In this document: positions 1 to 7,999 of the stretch, piece by piece
Position numbering within the stretch: the stretch's first letter is position 1
Layout: every line of letters begins with the position of its first letter
NCBI GenBank assembly: GCA_013286425.1
Contig: JABDFS010000010.1
Coordinates: 1 to 49,426, forward strand
Origin: Bacteroidota bacterium
GTDB taxonomy: Bacteria > Bacteroidota > Bacteroidia > Chitinophagales > Chitinophagaceae
Direction: 5' to 3'
DNA: 49,426 nucleotides
Notes under the pieces: generated by a model
Told to the model about the DNA's origin: nothing
The model's database searches: none
The model's input: the letters and a program-made list of their open reading frames with translations, nothing else
Program-made: the position numbers and the translations under genes

Positions 1-1586
1 TAGCTGCCCATGTTATGCAAACTATACCCGCCAACTAAAACGCTGCCTTGTTTATCTCTTAAAATATTTACAGGAGAAAAGTTATCGCCGTTGGTTGATG
101 CATGCGAGCCTGTCCAAAGAATATTACCATTCTTGTCTGCTTTAATTACTGTAACGCTGCTCACATAACTCTGGTTTGTTGTGCCCGCCATATAAACATT
201 TCCTGTTGCATCAGTTGTAATATCAGAAGCAGCGCCCCCGCTTTTTGAGTACAATGAATCACTAAATGATGGTGCAGCATTGAAAGCAGTAAATTCATTC
301 AGATCTCCTTTTAATGTAGGTCTTTGGCCACAGGAAAAAATTGCACCCTTACTGTTTTCTGCAATGCATGTAAGCGTGCCGGTTAAGTGAGCATTGTTAT
401 AAGAGATACTGTCAACAGGATTTCCGCTGTTATTAAAATCAACGATCTGGTAATCCTGGTAGCCGGGATAATAATTATTGGCATTTAAAGCACCTGCAAC
501 CAATGCATTGCCTGCAGTGTCTTCTGTTATTTGTATAGGATAATTAAAAGTTAAGTTTTGTGCAAGGGTGCCCCTGTAATAACTGTTATACAACATGCTT
601 CCGTTTGCATTCAGCTTTACCAAAAACCAATCAGTGATCAGGCTTCCATCATTATTCATGTGTGTGCCGCACAGGTACACACCATTATTGCTTACATGTA
701 TTGCTGAGGGCGCATCAACGTCTGCATTGCCTTCATCAAAAACATAATAAACAGTTTGCGATCCGGCGCTATTAAAACGTATCAGCGCTGTCTTTGTATA
801 ATATGTTATTGAATCCTGGAACTGCGATACAAAATTTACATTTCCCATTGCATCAATTCCACCTAAATCATCGCCGGCAAACCTGTAAGCAGTGTTGCCA
901 TTTATGTTATGAATTTCTTTTGTCCATGCAATGTTTCCGTTACTGCCTGCAAACTTCACTATCACACCAACATTAAGCTGGGCGTAATTATAAGAGTCGC
1001 CGGTTACATACACATTGCCTGAAGAATCAATGCCCATTGAGCTTGCGTAATCATAATCATCGTCAAAAGATTTTGTCCATTTATGCACGCCGTTCTTATC
1101 AATTTTTGCAGCAAAAAAATCCTGCGGACCGGATACATAAGTTGCTCCATCGCCGCCTGTATATACATTTCCTTTGGCATCAATTGCTATGCCTTTTATA
1201 TCTGCAGGACTAACAACGCCAATCTGTGTTTCCCAAATTTTGTTTGCCATCTTATCAAGCCTGACAATTGTTGGCTCGCCGTTATTGCCAATGAAATAAA
1301 TATTCTCCGCTTTATCTACTACTATTTGAGGAATTGAAAATCCATCTGCGTGTGCCCATTGCTTATCGCCATGCACATCATATTTTGTAAGAACGGCTGC
1401 GCCATCTTCATTGGTTAAAACATAAAAATTATTATCTGCATCTGTGCACGTGAATGTGCTGTTGTTTGTTGCAGAAGTTGATGGCGTTAATATTTTTTGC
1501 CATTGGGGGTATAGTTGTGAAAAGCTGAAAAAAGGGGTGATTAAAAAGCATGCAAATAAAATTGCAGTTGTAAAGATCTTTTTCAT
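1..1586 (-). CDS. Secreted SBBP-type beta-propeller protein, 3' end outside window
   Basis: The reading frame opens at an ATG at 1586 on the minus strand and stays open to the left edge, so the C-terminus is missing. The first 23 or so residues (MKKIFTTAILFACFLITPFF...) are a Sec signal peptide. The rest is a series of repeats of the form D-x-x-G-N-V-Y-V-x-G with intervening lines about what is and is not known of a value, typical of SBBP/NHL-like beta-propellers (for example DSSGNVYVTGDS and DATGNVYMAGTT). Such proteins in Bacteroidota usually end in a type IX secretion sorting domain, which cannot be seen here. The function is likely extracellular or surface-bound; no catalytic motif is visible. 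It is divergent from the histidine kinase gene, with about 165 bp between the two starts. Confidence 0.8.
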   Translation of the reverse strand, partial: MKKIFTTAILFACFLITPFFSFSQLYPQWQKILTPSTSATNNSTFTCTDADNNFYVLTNEDGAAVLTKYDVHGDKQWAHADGFSIPQIVVDKAENIYFIGNNGEPTIVRLDKMANKIWETQIGVVSPADIKGIAIDAKGNVYTGGDGATYVSGPQDFFAAKIDKNGVHKWTKSFDDDYDYASSMGIDSSGNVYVTGDSYNYAQLNVGVIVKFAGSNGNIAWTKEIHNINGNTAYRFAGDDLGGIDAMGNVNFVSQFQDSITYYTKTALIRFNSAGSQTVYYVFDEGNADVDAPSAIHVSNNGVYLCGTHMNNDGSLITDWFLVKLNANGSMLYNSYYRGTLAQNLTFNYPIQITEDTAGNALVAGALNANNYYPGYQDYQIVDFNNSGNPVDSISYNNAHLTGTLTCIAENSKGAIFSCGQRPTLKGDLNEFTAFNAAPSFSDSLYSKSGGAASDITTDATGNVYMAGTTNQSYVSSVTVIKADKNGNILWTGSHASTNGDNFSPVNILRDKQGSVLVGGYSLHNMGS

Positions 1587-1751
1587 TGGAAATATTTTTT
1601 GAGATGATTTGGTGATGCAAAATTTGATCATGTATGCCAGCAATACAATCGCTGCAAACAAGGAAAATCATCTACCGGAAAAAGGGGATTTTTATATAAG
1701 CTGATGTTTGGATTGAAAGAGTTTCAATCTTTGCAAAACGATCACGATGCT

Positions 1752-3737
1752 ATGAGATTTTCACTATTAATATATTGCGGTTTGCTAAGCCTTGCGTGCA
1801 TTGCGCAGGATGATGTGCACGCGGTTGACAGTATGCTGCATTTGCTTTCAACGGCAAAAGAAGACAGCAATAAAGTATTAACGTTGTTGCATCTTGCCAG
1901 TGAATATGAAAACAATAAAATTGATTCTGCAGATAAATATTATAGCGAAGCACTGCAAACAAGTGAGCAAATCAACCAGCCATTTTATATTGCCAAAACA
2001 ATTACGTGGTACACATTTACTTTAAATAATAAAGGTGAATTAGATAAAGCATTGCAATTGAATTTGCACGCTTATGCCATTGCAAAACAATTAAACAATG
2101 CAAACCTGCTTGCATCAACACCTGCAAATGTTGCCAACACTTATTTTGCAAAAGGCGATTATGAAAATGCATTGAAATACTTCTTTGAAGCATTGCCAAA
2201 TATTGAAGCCATCAACAACAAGGTCTTTTTGACTACAGTCTGCAATAATATTTCGGCTTCATACAGAGCCATTAATCAGTCTTCAAAAGCGCTTGTATAT
2301 GCACAGCGTGCATTGGTAGTTTCATTGAGTAATGAAGACACAACAGGCATGGGAGATTCTTATCAGCAGGTTGGTAATTGTTATGGTGACCTGAAGCGAT
2401 TTGATTCAACAATTGCTATGTATAAAAAAGCTGTGCAGATAAGTGATGCATTGCATGATGATTATTTAAAACGCACAACACTTGGTTCAATAGGTTTTAG
2501 TTTAATGAATGAAAAAAAATATGCTGAGGCAATTACTTATATCGATTCAAGCATTGCGCTTTCGAAAGCAGATGATGATCCGCTGCATTTTGCACAAGGC
2601 AATGAATATCTCGCTAAATGTTATCTGCAAACCGGCGATATAAATAAAGCTGACGCGATCATTGAGCAAATAATGCCGCTTTGCGAACAACACCGTTTTC
2701 GTGAAGTGTTGAAAGATGTTTACCTGGATGCATTCAATATTGCTGCACGCAAACAAAACTTCAGCAGGAGTGAAGATTATTTTAATAAATGGCAATCACT
2801 GAATGATTCGCTGATAAATGAAAGCATTTTAAAAAACACAACAGAGCTTGAAGCAAAATATCAAGCGGCACAAAAACAAAAACAAATTCTTGCACTGCAA
2901 AAGCAACAGGAGATAGAACAACTTCAGCTTAAACAAAAAAACATTTTCATTCTTTCGCTCGCAGGGTTGCTTGCATTTATTCTTGTAACATCAATTCTTA
3001 TTAACAGGAATATTCAGCGCAAGAAATTACTGGCTGAAAAAGAAAATCAATTACATCAGCAAACAATAATTCAACTTCAGCAGGAGAAACAATTATCTGC
3101 TGCGGATGCCATGTTGCGCGGACAGGAAGAAGAACGCAGCCGCCTTGCAAAAGACCTGCATGATGGCCTTGGGGGAAGATTATCAGGAATAAAACAAAAT
3201 TTAAATGCCATGAAAGGAAACCAGGTTATAACAGAAGAAAGTGCTTTTGTGCTCAATAAGATCATCAGCCAGTTGGATGGTTCAATTGATGAACTGCGTA
3301 ATATTTCGCGCAACATGATGCCTGAAGCATTGATACGTTTTGGATTGAAAGATGCGCTGCATGATTATTGCGCAACGCTGAACGAAAGCAACCGGATCAA
3401 CATAACTTACCAGGCATTTGGCCTGGATGATCGCTTACCCCAACAGGCGGAAATTATTGTATTCAGGATTGTACAGGAGTTGCTGAACAATATTATGAAA
3501 CATGCTGACGCTAAAAATGTAATTGTTCAGTTGGTGAAAGATGAAACACGTTTGCATATTACAGTTGAAGATGACGGAAAGGGATTTGATACAAATAATT
3601 TAAAAAACGTGCAGGGCGTTGGATGGTTAAGCATACGCTCAAGAGTGGATTATTTTAATGGAACGATCGATATAAATTCTGCTGCACAAAAAGGAACATC
3701 TGTAAACATTGAATTTCAAAATGCACAATTAGCATGA
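1752..3737 (+). CDS. TPR-containing sensor histidine kinase (HisKA_3 / NarL-type)
   Basis: Membrane sensor kinase that would phosphorylate the response regulator encoded directly downstream. From the chosen start, residues 1-20 form a signal peptide (MRFSLLIYCGLLSLACIAQ). Residues 40-360 are TPR repeats (for example KGDYENALKYFFEALP) and would sit in the periplasm. A coiled-coil stretch and one TM segment (about 397-418) follow, then a second coiled coil, the H-box ERSRLAKDLHDGLGG (His about 470), an N-box ELLNNIMKHA (about 578) and a G-box DDGKGFD (about 607). An in-frame ATG at 1704 exists, but it would put 16 polar residues before the signal peptide, so ATG 1752 is preferred. The stop overlaps the next gene by 4 nt (ATGA), implying translational coupling. 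The ligand is unknown. Confidence 0.92.
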   Translation: MRFSLLIYCGLLSLACIAQDDVHAVDSMLHLLSTAKEDSNKVLTLLHLASEYENNKIDSADKYYSEALQTSEQINQPFYIAKTITWYTFTLNNKGELDKALQLNLHAYAIAKQLNNANLLASTPANVANTYFAKGDYENALKYFFEALPNIEAINNKVFLTTVCNNISASYRAINQSSKALVYAQRALVVSLSNEDTTGMGDSYQQVGNCYGDLKRFDSTIAMYKKAVQISDALHDDYLKRTTLGSIGFSLMNEKKYAEAITYIDSSIALSKADDDPLHFAQGNEYLAKCYLQTGDINKADAIIEQIMPLCEQHRFREVLKDVYLDAFNIAARKQNFSRSEDYFNKWQSLNDSLINESILKNTTELEAKYQAAQKQKQILALQKQQEIEQLQLKQKNIFILSLAGLLAFILVTSILINRNIQRKKLLAEKENQLHQQTIIQLQQEKQLSAADAMLRGQEEERSRLAKDLHDGLGGRLSGIKQNLNAMKGNQVITEESAFVLNKIISQLDGSIDELRNISRNMMPEALIRFGLKDALHDYCATLNESNRINITYQAFGLDDRLPQQAEIIVFRIVQELLNNIMKHADAKNVIVQLVKDETRLHITVEDDGKGFDTNNLKNVQGVGWLSIRSRVDYFNGTIDINSAAQKGTSVNIEFQNAQLA

Positions 3738-4357
3738 TTAACATTTTTATCGTTGATGATCACCCGATGGTGCTGGAAGGAATAAAATCATTGCTAGTAA
3801 ATGATGCTGCAATTAAAATTACAGGTGTTGCTGTTAATGCTTTTGATGCACTTGATTTTTTAAAACATCATAATGATATTGATGTGGTATTGCTTGATAT
3901 AAATCTTCCCGACATAAACGGCATTGAATTGTGCGCAAAGCTTTTGAAAGAATTTCCTGTCCTGCGCATTCTTGCTATGAGCACTTTTAAAGAACGCAGT
4001 TACATTGTAAAGATGATGGAGAACGGTGCAAGTGGTTATGTATTAAAAAGTGTTTCAGCAGATGAGTTGAAGAATGCAATTGAGCACATTTATAAGGGCA
4101 ATATTTATCTTACTGCAGACATTGCGCAACTGATGGTGCAGGGCCAGCGTGAGAAAAATAAATTGCCTGTGCTTACATCAAGAGAAAAAGAAATATTGAG
4201 TTGTATAGCAGAAGGATTAACCAATAATCAAATTGCAGAAAAACTTTTTATTAGTCCGCTTACGGTTGATTCGCACCGCAAAAATTTACTCGCCAAGTTC
4301 AATGCAAAAAATACAGCTATGCTGATAAAGACTGCTGCTGAAAATCATTTGCTGTGA
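3734..4357 (+). CDS. LuxR/NarL-family DNA-binding response regulator
   Basis: Partner of the upstream kinase. The N-terminal receiver domain (1-120) has the acidic pair in IVDDHP, the phospho-acceptor Asp at about residue 55 (VVLLDINLPD), a Ser/Thr at AMST and the conserved Lys in YVLKSVSADEL. The C-terminal HTH (about 143-200) reads TSREKEILSCIAEGLTNNQI followed by the recognition-helix stretch SPLTVDSHRKNLLAKF, the classical GerE fold. The length of 207 residues is normal for the family. It starts inside the kinase stop codon. Targets cannot be deduced; the adjacent PD40 gene is separated by a hairpin and its own promoter-like site, so it need not be a target. Confidence 0.95.
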   Translation: MINIFIVDDHPMVLEGIKSLLVNDAAIKITGVAVNAFDALDFLKHHNDIDVVLLDINLPDINGIELCAKLLKEFPVLRILAMSTFKERSYIVKMMENGASGYVLKSVSADELKNAIEHIYKGNIYLTADIAQLMVQGQREKNKLPVLTSREKEILSCIAEGLTNNQIAEKLFISPLTVDSHRKNLLAKFNAKNTAMLIKTAAENHLL

Positions 4358-4385
4358 TCATTCAAACAAAATTGTCAGTGCTTTG

Positions 4386-4409
4386 TAATAAGTTTTGTAA
4401 CACTTATTA
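4386..4409 (+). terminator. Hairpin after the response regulator
   Basis: Perfect 7-bp inverted repeat TAATAAG / CTTATTA with a 10-nt loop, 28 nt after the response-regulator stop and ahead of the next promoter-like box. It could be a weak terminator or an operator; there is no clear T-run behind it. Confidence 0.35.
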
Positions 4410-4425
4410 ATATTCAACTCTAATT

Positions 4426-4433
4426 TATTTTTG
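4426..4433 (+). promoter_or_regulatory. Bacteroidota -7 box (TATTTTTG) for the PD40 gene
   Basis: TATTTTTG fits TAnnTTTG and lies 17 nt before the ATG at 4451. At the expected 19-nt spacing the -33 position reads TTA rather than TTG, so only half of the promoter is convincing. Confidence 0.45.
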
Positions 4434-4450
4434 CCCGAATACAAAACCTG

Positions 4451-5533
4451 ATGCATAAATATTTTATTTCTGAAATGATCGTTGCTGTTGCATTGCTTGC
4501 ACTTGCAGGAAATGTTTCAGCACAAAAAAGTGACAGCCTGATCTATCCCGATGAAACACATTTTAAAAACATTCAGCAATTAACTTTTAACGGCGATAAT
4601 GCAGAAGCTTACTGGAGCTATGATGACAAGCAACTCATCTTTCAACACAAGGATGAGAAAGAAGGTATTATGTGCGATCGAATGTTTATTGGCATGATTC
4701 CGCAACATGGAGAAAAGTTTCAGTTCAAACAATTAAGCAGCGGCAAGGGCAGAACAACCTGTGGTTATTTTTTACCGGATGGAAAGCATGTTATTTATGC
4801 ATCAACTTATTTAGGTGGCGATAGTTGCCCGCCAATACCTGACCGCACCAAATATGGCAACCGCTATTTGTGGCCGATATACGATAGCTATGATATTTTT
4901 TTAGCTGATACTTCGGGCAAAATAATTAAGCAGCTAACTAAAACAAAAGGTTACGATGCAGAAGGAACGCTGTCGCCAGATGGAAAGAAAATGATATTTA
5001 CTTCTGTGCGCAATGGCGACCTGGATTTGTACATAATGGATTTGAAAACAGAAAAAGTTACTCAGATAACAAATGAATTAGGTTATGATGGCGGCGCATG
5101 GTTTAGTGCTGACGGAAAGAAAATTGTTTGGCGGGCAAGCAGGCCGAAAACACCGGAGGAAATTGCAGACTATAAAGATCTTTTAAGCAAAGGATTGGTT
5201 GCGCCCACACAAATGGAAGTGTTTATTGCCAATGCTGACGGCAGCGATCAAAAGCAGATAACAAATCTTGGACAGGCAAACTGGGCGCCTAATTTTACGC
5301 CTGATGGAAAGCATATTATTTTTTGCAGCAATCATGAATATGCGCATGGATTTCCGTTCAACATGTATTTAATAAACCTTGATGGCAGTGGCCTTGAAAA
5401 GATTTCGCACAGCAATGGCTTTGACGCTTTTCCAATGTTTAGTTATGATGGAAAAAAGATAATGTTTTCATCCAACAGAAATAGTGGCGGTGGTTATGAT
5501 ATAAATTTATTTATGGCTGACTGGGCAGAATAG
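4451..5533 (+). CDS. Secreted PD40 (TolB-like) beta-propeller protein
   Basis: Exported protein of 360 residues with a signal peptide (1-24, ending NVSAQ) and repeated PD40 blades of the type G-Y-D-A-E-G-T-L-S-P-D-G-K-K-M-I-F (about 173-190), with further copies near 212-228, 284-300 and 325-345. These are the WD40-like repeats found in TolB and in the N-terminal half of oligopeptidases, but no peptidase domain follows and the propeller makes up the whole protein. Conserved cysteines occur in EGIMCDRMF, TTCGYF and GDSCPP. The role is presumably binding rather than catalysis. The gene stands alone, ends with TAG and is followed by a structured GC-rich spacer. Confidence 0.8.
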   Translation: MHKYFISEMIVAVALLALAGNVSAQKSDSLIYPDETHFKNIQQLTFNGDNAEAYWSYDDKQLIFQHKDEKEGIMCDRMFIGMIPQHGEKFQFKQLSSGKGRTTCGYFLPDGKHVIYASTYLGGDSCPPIPDRTKYGNRYLWPIYDSYDIFLADTSGKIIKQLTKTKGYDAEGTLSPDGKKMIFTSVRNGDLDLYIMDLKTEKVTQITNELGYDGGAWFSADGKKIVWRASRPKTPEEIADYKDLLSKGLVAPTQMEVFIANADGSDQKQITNLGQANWAPNFTPDGKHIIFCSNHEYAHGFPFNMYLINLDGSGLEKISHSNGFDAFPMFSYDGKKIMFSSNRNSGGGYDINLFMADWAE

Positions 5534-5576
5534 CTTTCCAAACAACACTATTTTAAAGCAGAAATTAACCGGAACG

Positions 5577-5700
5577 GATGGGGCGTCGGCGGAGCAGCCA
5601 TGAAGGAAGTACCGAGGAAGTATGAAGGAGAGTACAAGGAAGGCACCTAAAACAGCTTGCTTGTGTACTCCGGTACTTACACGGCTTAGGGCCTCCTGCT
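5577..5700. repeat. GC-rich imperfect inverted-repeat element
   Basis: This spacer is much richer in G and C than its surroundings. The left half has three near-copies of GGAAGTA-like units. Its parts pair with the right half: AAGTACCG (5607-5614) with CGGTACTT (5671-5678), and GAGTACA (5630-5636) with TGTACTC (5664-5670). No protein frame is supported. It resembles a dispersed palindromic element or a structured RNA between two unrelated genes; no second copy was seen in this window. Confidence 0.4.
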
Positions 5701-5761
5701 ATAGATTTATGCTGTCAGTAAACGAACTCACAGTAAATTATTTAGTTTTGTTTGGAAGCAA

Positions 5762-6133
5762 ATGGCACGAGCAGGCATACAACCGTGGTTAACCGTTTAT
5801 GATGTTGAACGTGCAACAACATTTTATATGGCTGCATTTGATGCAGTGGAAACATACAGGCCTGATTCGCCCGGAGGATCAGTGGTGGGGCTTTCAATAA
5901 GTGGTGCAGAGTTTTGGCTAAGCAGCGGATCAACTACAGAGGAAAGCACGTCGCTTAAGGCCAATAATATCAGGATGATACTTGTTGTTGAAAACGTGGA
6001 AGAGATATTCAACAAGGCAATAGATGCAAGTGGCAGGATTATATATCCAGCAGGAGAAGATCATGGCTGGAAAACAGGACGCATTGAAGATCCGTTTGGA
6101 ATGCATTGGGAAACAGGAAGACAAACAAATTAA
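5762..6133 (+). CDS. VOC (glyoxalase/bleomycin-resistance fold) protein
   Basis: 123-residue single-domain VOC protein. It begins with the beta-alpha-beta pattern PWLTVYDVERATTFYMAAF and ends with EDPFGMHWETG, the strand that usually supplies a metal-ligand Glu. The middle part (VGLSISGAEFWLSSG) matches the PhnB-like branch. The substrate cannot be told from sequence. It lies 12 nt before the next gene, so the two are probably cotranscribed. ATG 5762 is the only sensible start. Confidence 0.85.
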   Translation: MARAGIQPWLTVYDVERATTFYMAAFDAVETYRPDSPGGSVVGLSISGAEFWLSSGSTTEESTSLKANNIRMILVVENVEEIFNKAIDASGRIIYPAGEDHGWKTGRIEDPFGMHWETGRQTN

Positions 6134-6145
6134 ATATTTACGATC

Positions 6146-6610
6146 ATGTACAATTTTATTCTGGGGCTACATAATTTATTGAGATGGGTAATAATAGCAT
6201 TATTAGTTATAAATATTATAAGGCATTTTACTGCTATTCAAAAGCCTTTTTCGGGCATTGATAAAAAACTCGGTCTTTGGTTAATGATCGCGGCGCATAT
6301 ACAATTAGTGCTTGGGTTGTTTGAGTGGTTTGCAGGTGCTTATGGCTTGCATGGTTTTATAAATAATGGCGCATCAGAGGTAATGCAAAACGGTACAGAA
6401 CGTTTTTTTGCTGTAGAACATACTGTAAGTATGATAATTGCCATCGCTTTAATAACCATCGCAAGAGGTATATTCAGAAAAGATATTCCCGATGGAAAGA
6501 AGCATCGCCGTTGCATATTATTATATGTAGTTGCGCTTGTAATAATTATTGCTATGGTACCATGGCCGGGTATGGAAGGAATTGGCAGAAGCCTTGCACC
6601 AAAATTTTAA
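6146..6610 (+). CDS. Small four-helix membrane protein, function unknown
   Basis: 154 residues with four hydrophobic helices (about 5-27, 47-66, 90-110 and 125-145). It starts with the motif LHNLLRWVII and has a second conserved-looking His in AVEHTVSMIIAIALITI and a terminal VPWPGM. This matches a family common in Bacteroidota that has been given unreliable names (cytochrome b, ribosomal protein). Several intramembrane His residues could bind haem, but this is only a possibility. It is probably cotranscribed with the VOC gene. Confidence 0.75.
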   Translation: MYNFILGLHNLLRWVIIALLVINIIRHFTAIQKPFSGIDKKLGLWLMIAAHIQLVLGLFEWFAGAYGLHGFINNGASEVMQNGTERFFAVEHTVSMIIAIALITIARGIFRKDIPDGKKHRRCILLYVVALVIIIAMVPWPGMEGIGRSLAPKF

Positions 6611-6670
6611 AAGATGTTTATTCATTTGGTTTTGCCAACATCATAATAAAATGGCAGTATTGTTGCGATA

Positions 6671-6697
6671 AGTTAAGCATTAATTTAAATGCTGCTT
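6671..6697 (+). terminator. Hairpin downstream of the 4-TM gene
   Basis: TTAAGCA (6671-6677) pairs with TGCTTAA (6691-6697), and a second pair AGCATT / AATGCT overlaps it, about 60 nt after the stop at 6610. It could end the VOC/4-TM transcript; the following bases are AT-rich without a clean T-run. Confidence 0.35.
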
Positions 6698-7070
6698 AAT
6701 AATTTAGTAATGAAATCATATATAATTAGCATGCCCGTTTCTTTGAAAATTGTTTTATAATCCTTTTTTTTGCCGGAACTGATTAAAATAATAACCTGAA
6801 AAATACCACTGGCCTTTAGCTAATGTTTAGATGAAAACGATTATAGCCCACCTTTATTTATTCCGTGCCTGAGAAGTAAAAGAATTCTTCTGATGAATCT
6901 TTTGATTGCTTTCTGCGTATAAATATATACCTGGCTTATTACTGTAAGTGAGGATGGCGAAGCCGTAAATAAATACCTCAAAAAAATTTAATGAAAGCTA
7001 ATATTAGTTGTATACATTACGCATAAATTTGATTAGCTACATTAACCGATTCCTTGTAAACCAGTTTATT
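6698..7070. other. Long leader upstream of the polysaccharide locus, no gene
   Basis: AT-rich non-coding stretch. I see no open frame with protein-like composition and no recognisable RNA family. It contains a short palindrome (AAGAATTCTT near 6890) and a small GGCGAAGCC hairpin near 6957. The length suggests regulatory sequence for the exopolysaccharide operon. Confidence 0.5.
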
Positions 7071-7100
7071 TTGATTTAAATAAAACTGCCTTTATTTTTG
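7071..7100 (+). promoter_or_regulatory. Consensus Bacteroidota promoter of the polysaccharide operon
   Basis: TTG at 7071-7073, a 19-nt spacer and TATTTTTG at 7093-7100 match the -33/-7 pattern of the primary sigma factor in this phylum. Transcription would start near 7107, leaving only about 14 nt before the GTG at 7121, so the leader of the first mRNA is very short. Confidence 0.7.
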
Positions 7101-7120
7101 ATTTTAATAAATACGCAAAC

Positions 7121-7984
7121 GTGGATTATAAAGAGCTCTGCTGTGAGACCCGGCTAACTAAAAAAGAAGGTTTCGATTTTAATATTTTTAAACTGTTCTT
7201 ATATTTCCTGTTTTTCTGCGTTACATGTTCATCCTGCACATCTTATAAAAACATACCATATTTTGTAGATTTTCCTGATACTGCACAGCGTACTTCTGTA
7301 GAAACCCAGGCATTTAAAAGCCCTGTAATAAAACCAGATGATTTGTTGAATATTACAATTGTAACGGTTGATCCTGAAATAACGGCTCTGTTAAATAGCC
7401 CAAATATTGTAACGCAAACTATTGGATCGACTGCCAATTCATCTCCTGCCGGAATTACTCCACAGTCTGTATCGGGTTATCTTGTAGATAAGAATGGAGA
7501 AGTGGAATTACCTTTTGTAGGCAAGCTGAAATTAGATGGGTATACTACAGTAGATGCAAGGGAGGCCATTAGAACGGCCATGGAGAGATATGTAAAAAAC
7601 CCTATTGTAAATGTGAAGTTCAGCAATTTTAAAGTAACCGTTTTTGGAGAAGTAGCGCGACCTGCAACATATATTATGCCTACTGAAAAAGTAACGCTGT
7701 TTGATGCACTTGCCCAGGCAGGTGATCTTACCATATTTGGAAGAAGGGATAATATTTTGGTTATAAGAGATACTTTGGATAATAAAAAGAATATGGTGCA
7801 TTTAAACCTGAATTCAAAAAATATAATGAGCTCGCCTTATTTTTTCCTGCAACCAAACGATGTGGTTTATGTAGAACCGGCAGAATCTAAGGCAGCCAGC
7901 ACAGATGCTGTACGAAACAGAAACATAACAATTTTTGCTTCAGTGCTAACGCTTTTAATAGTTGTTGCAACCAGGGTTAAGTAA
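7121..7984 (+). CDS. Polysaccharide export outer-membrane lipoprotein (Wza-like)
   Basis: Outer-membrane export channel subunit for capsule or exopolysaccharide. A GTG start gives 287 residues with a hydrophobic segment FLYFLFFCVTCSSC that ends in a lipobox-like Cys. The Poly_export domain follows (about 68-165, containing IKPDDLLNITIV and VSGYLVDKNGEVELPFVGK), then an SLBB region with FGEVARPATYIMP (about 178-245) and a C-terminal hydrophobic helix (about 266-285) that would line the pore. No ATG is available before the signal segment, so GTG is accepted. It is the first gene of the operon and sits 15 nt before wzc. Confidence 0.93.
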   Translation: MDYKELCCETRLTKKEGFDFNIFKLFLYFLFFCVTCSSCTSYKNIPYFVDFPDTAQRTSVETQAFKSPVIKPDDLLNITIVTVDPEITALLNSPNIVTQTIGSTANSSPAGITPQSVSGYLVDKNGEVELPFVGKLKLDGYTTVDAREAIRTAMERYVKNPIVNVKFSNFKVTVFGEVARPATYIMPTEKVTLFDALAQAGDLTIFGRRDNILVIRDTLDNKKNMVHLNLNSKNIMSSPYFFLQPNDVVYVEPAESKAASTDAVRNRNITIFASVLTLLIVVATRVK

Positions 7985-7999
7985 TTTCAAAACAGACCA

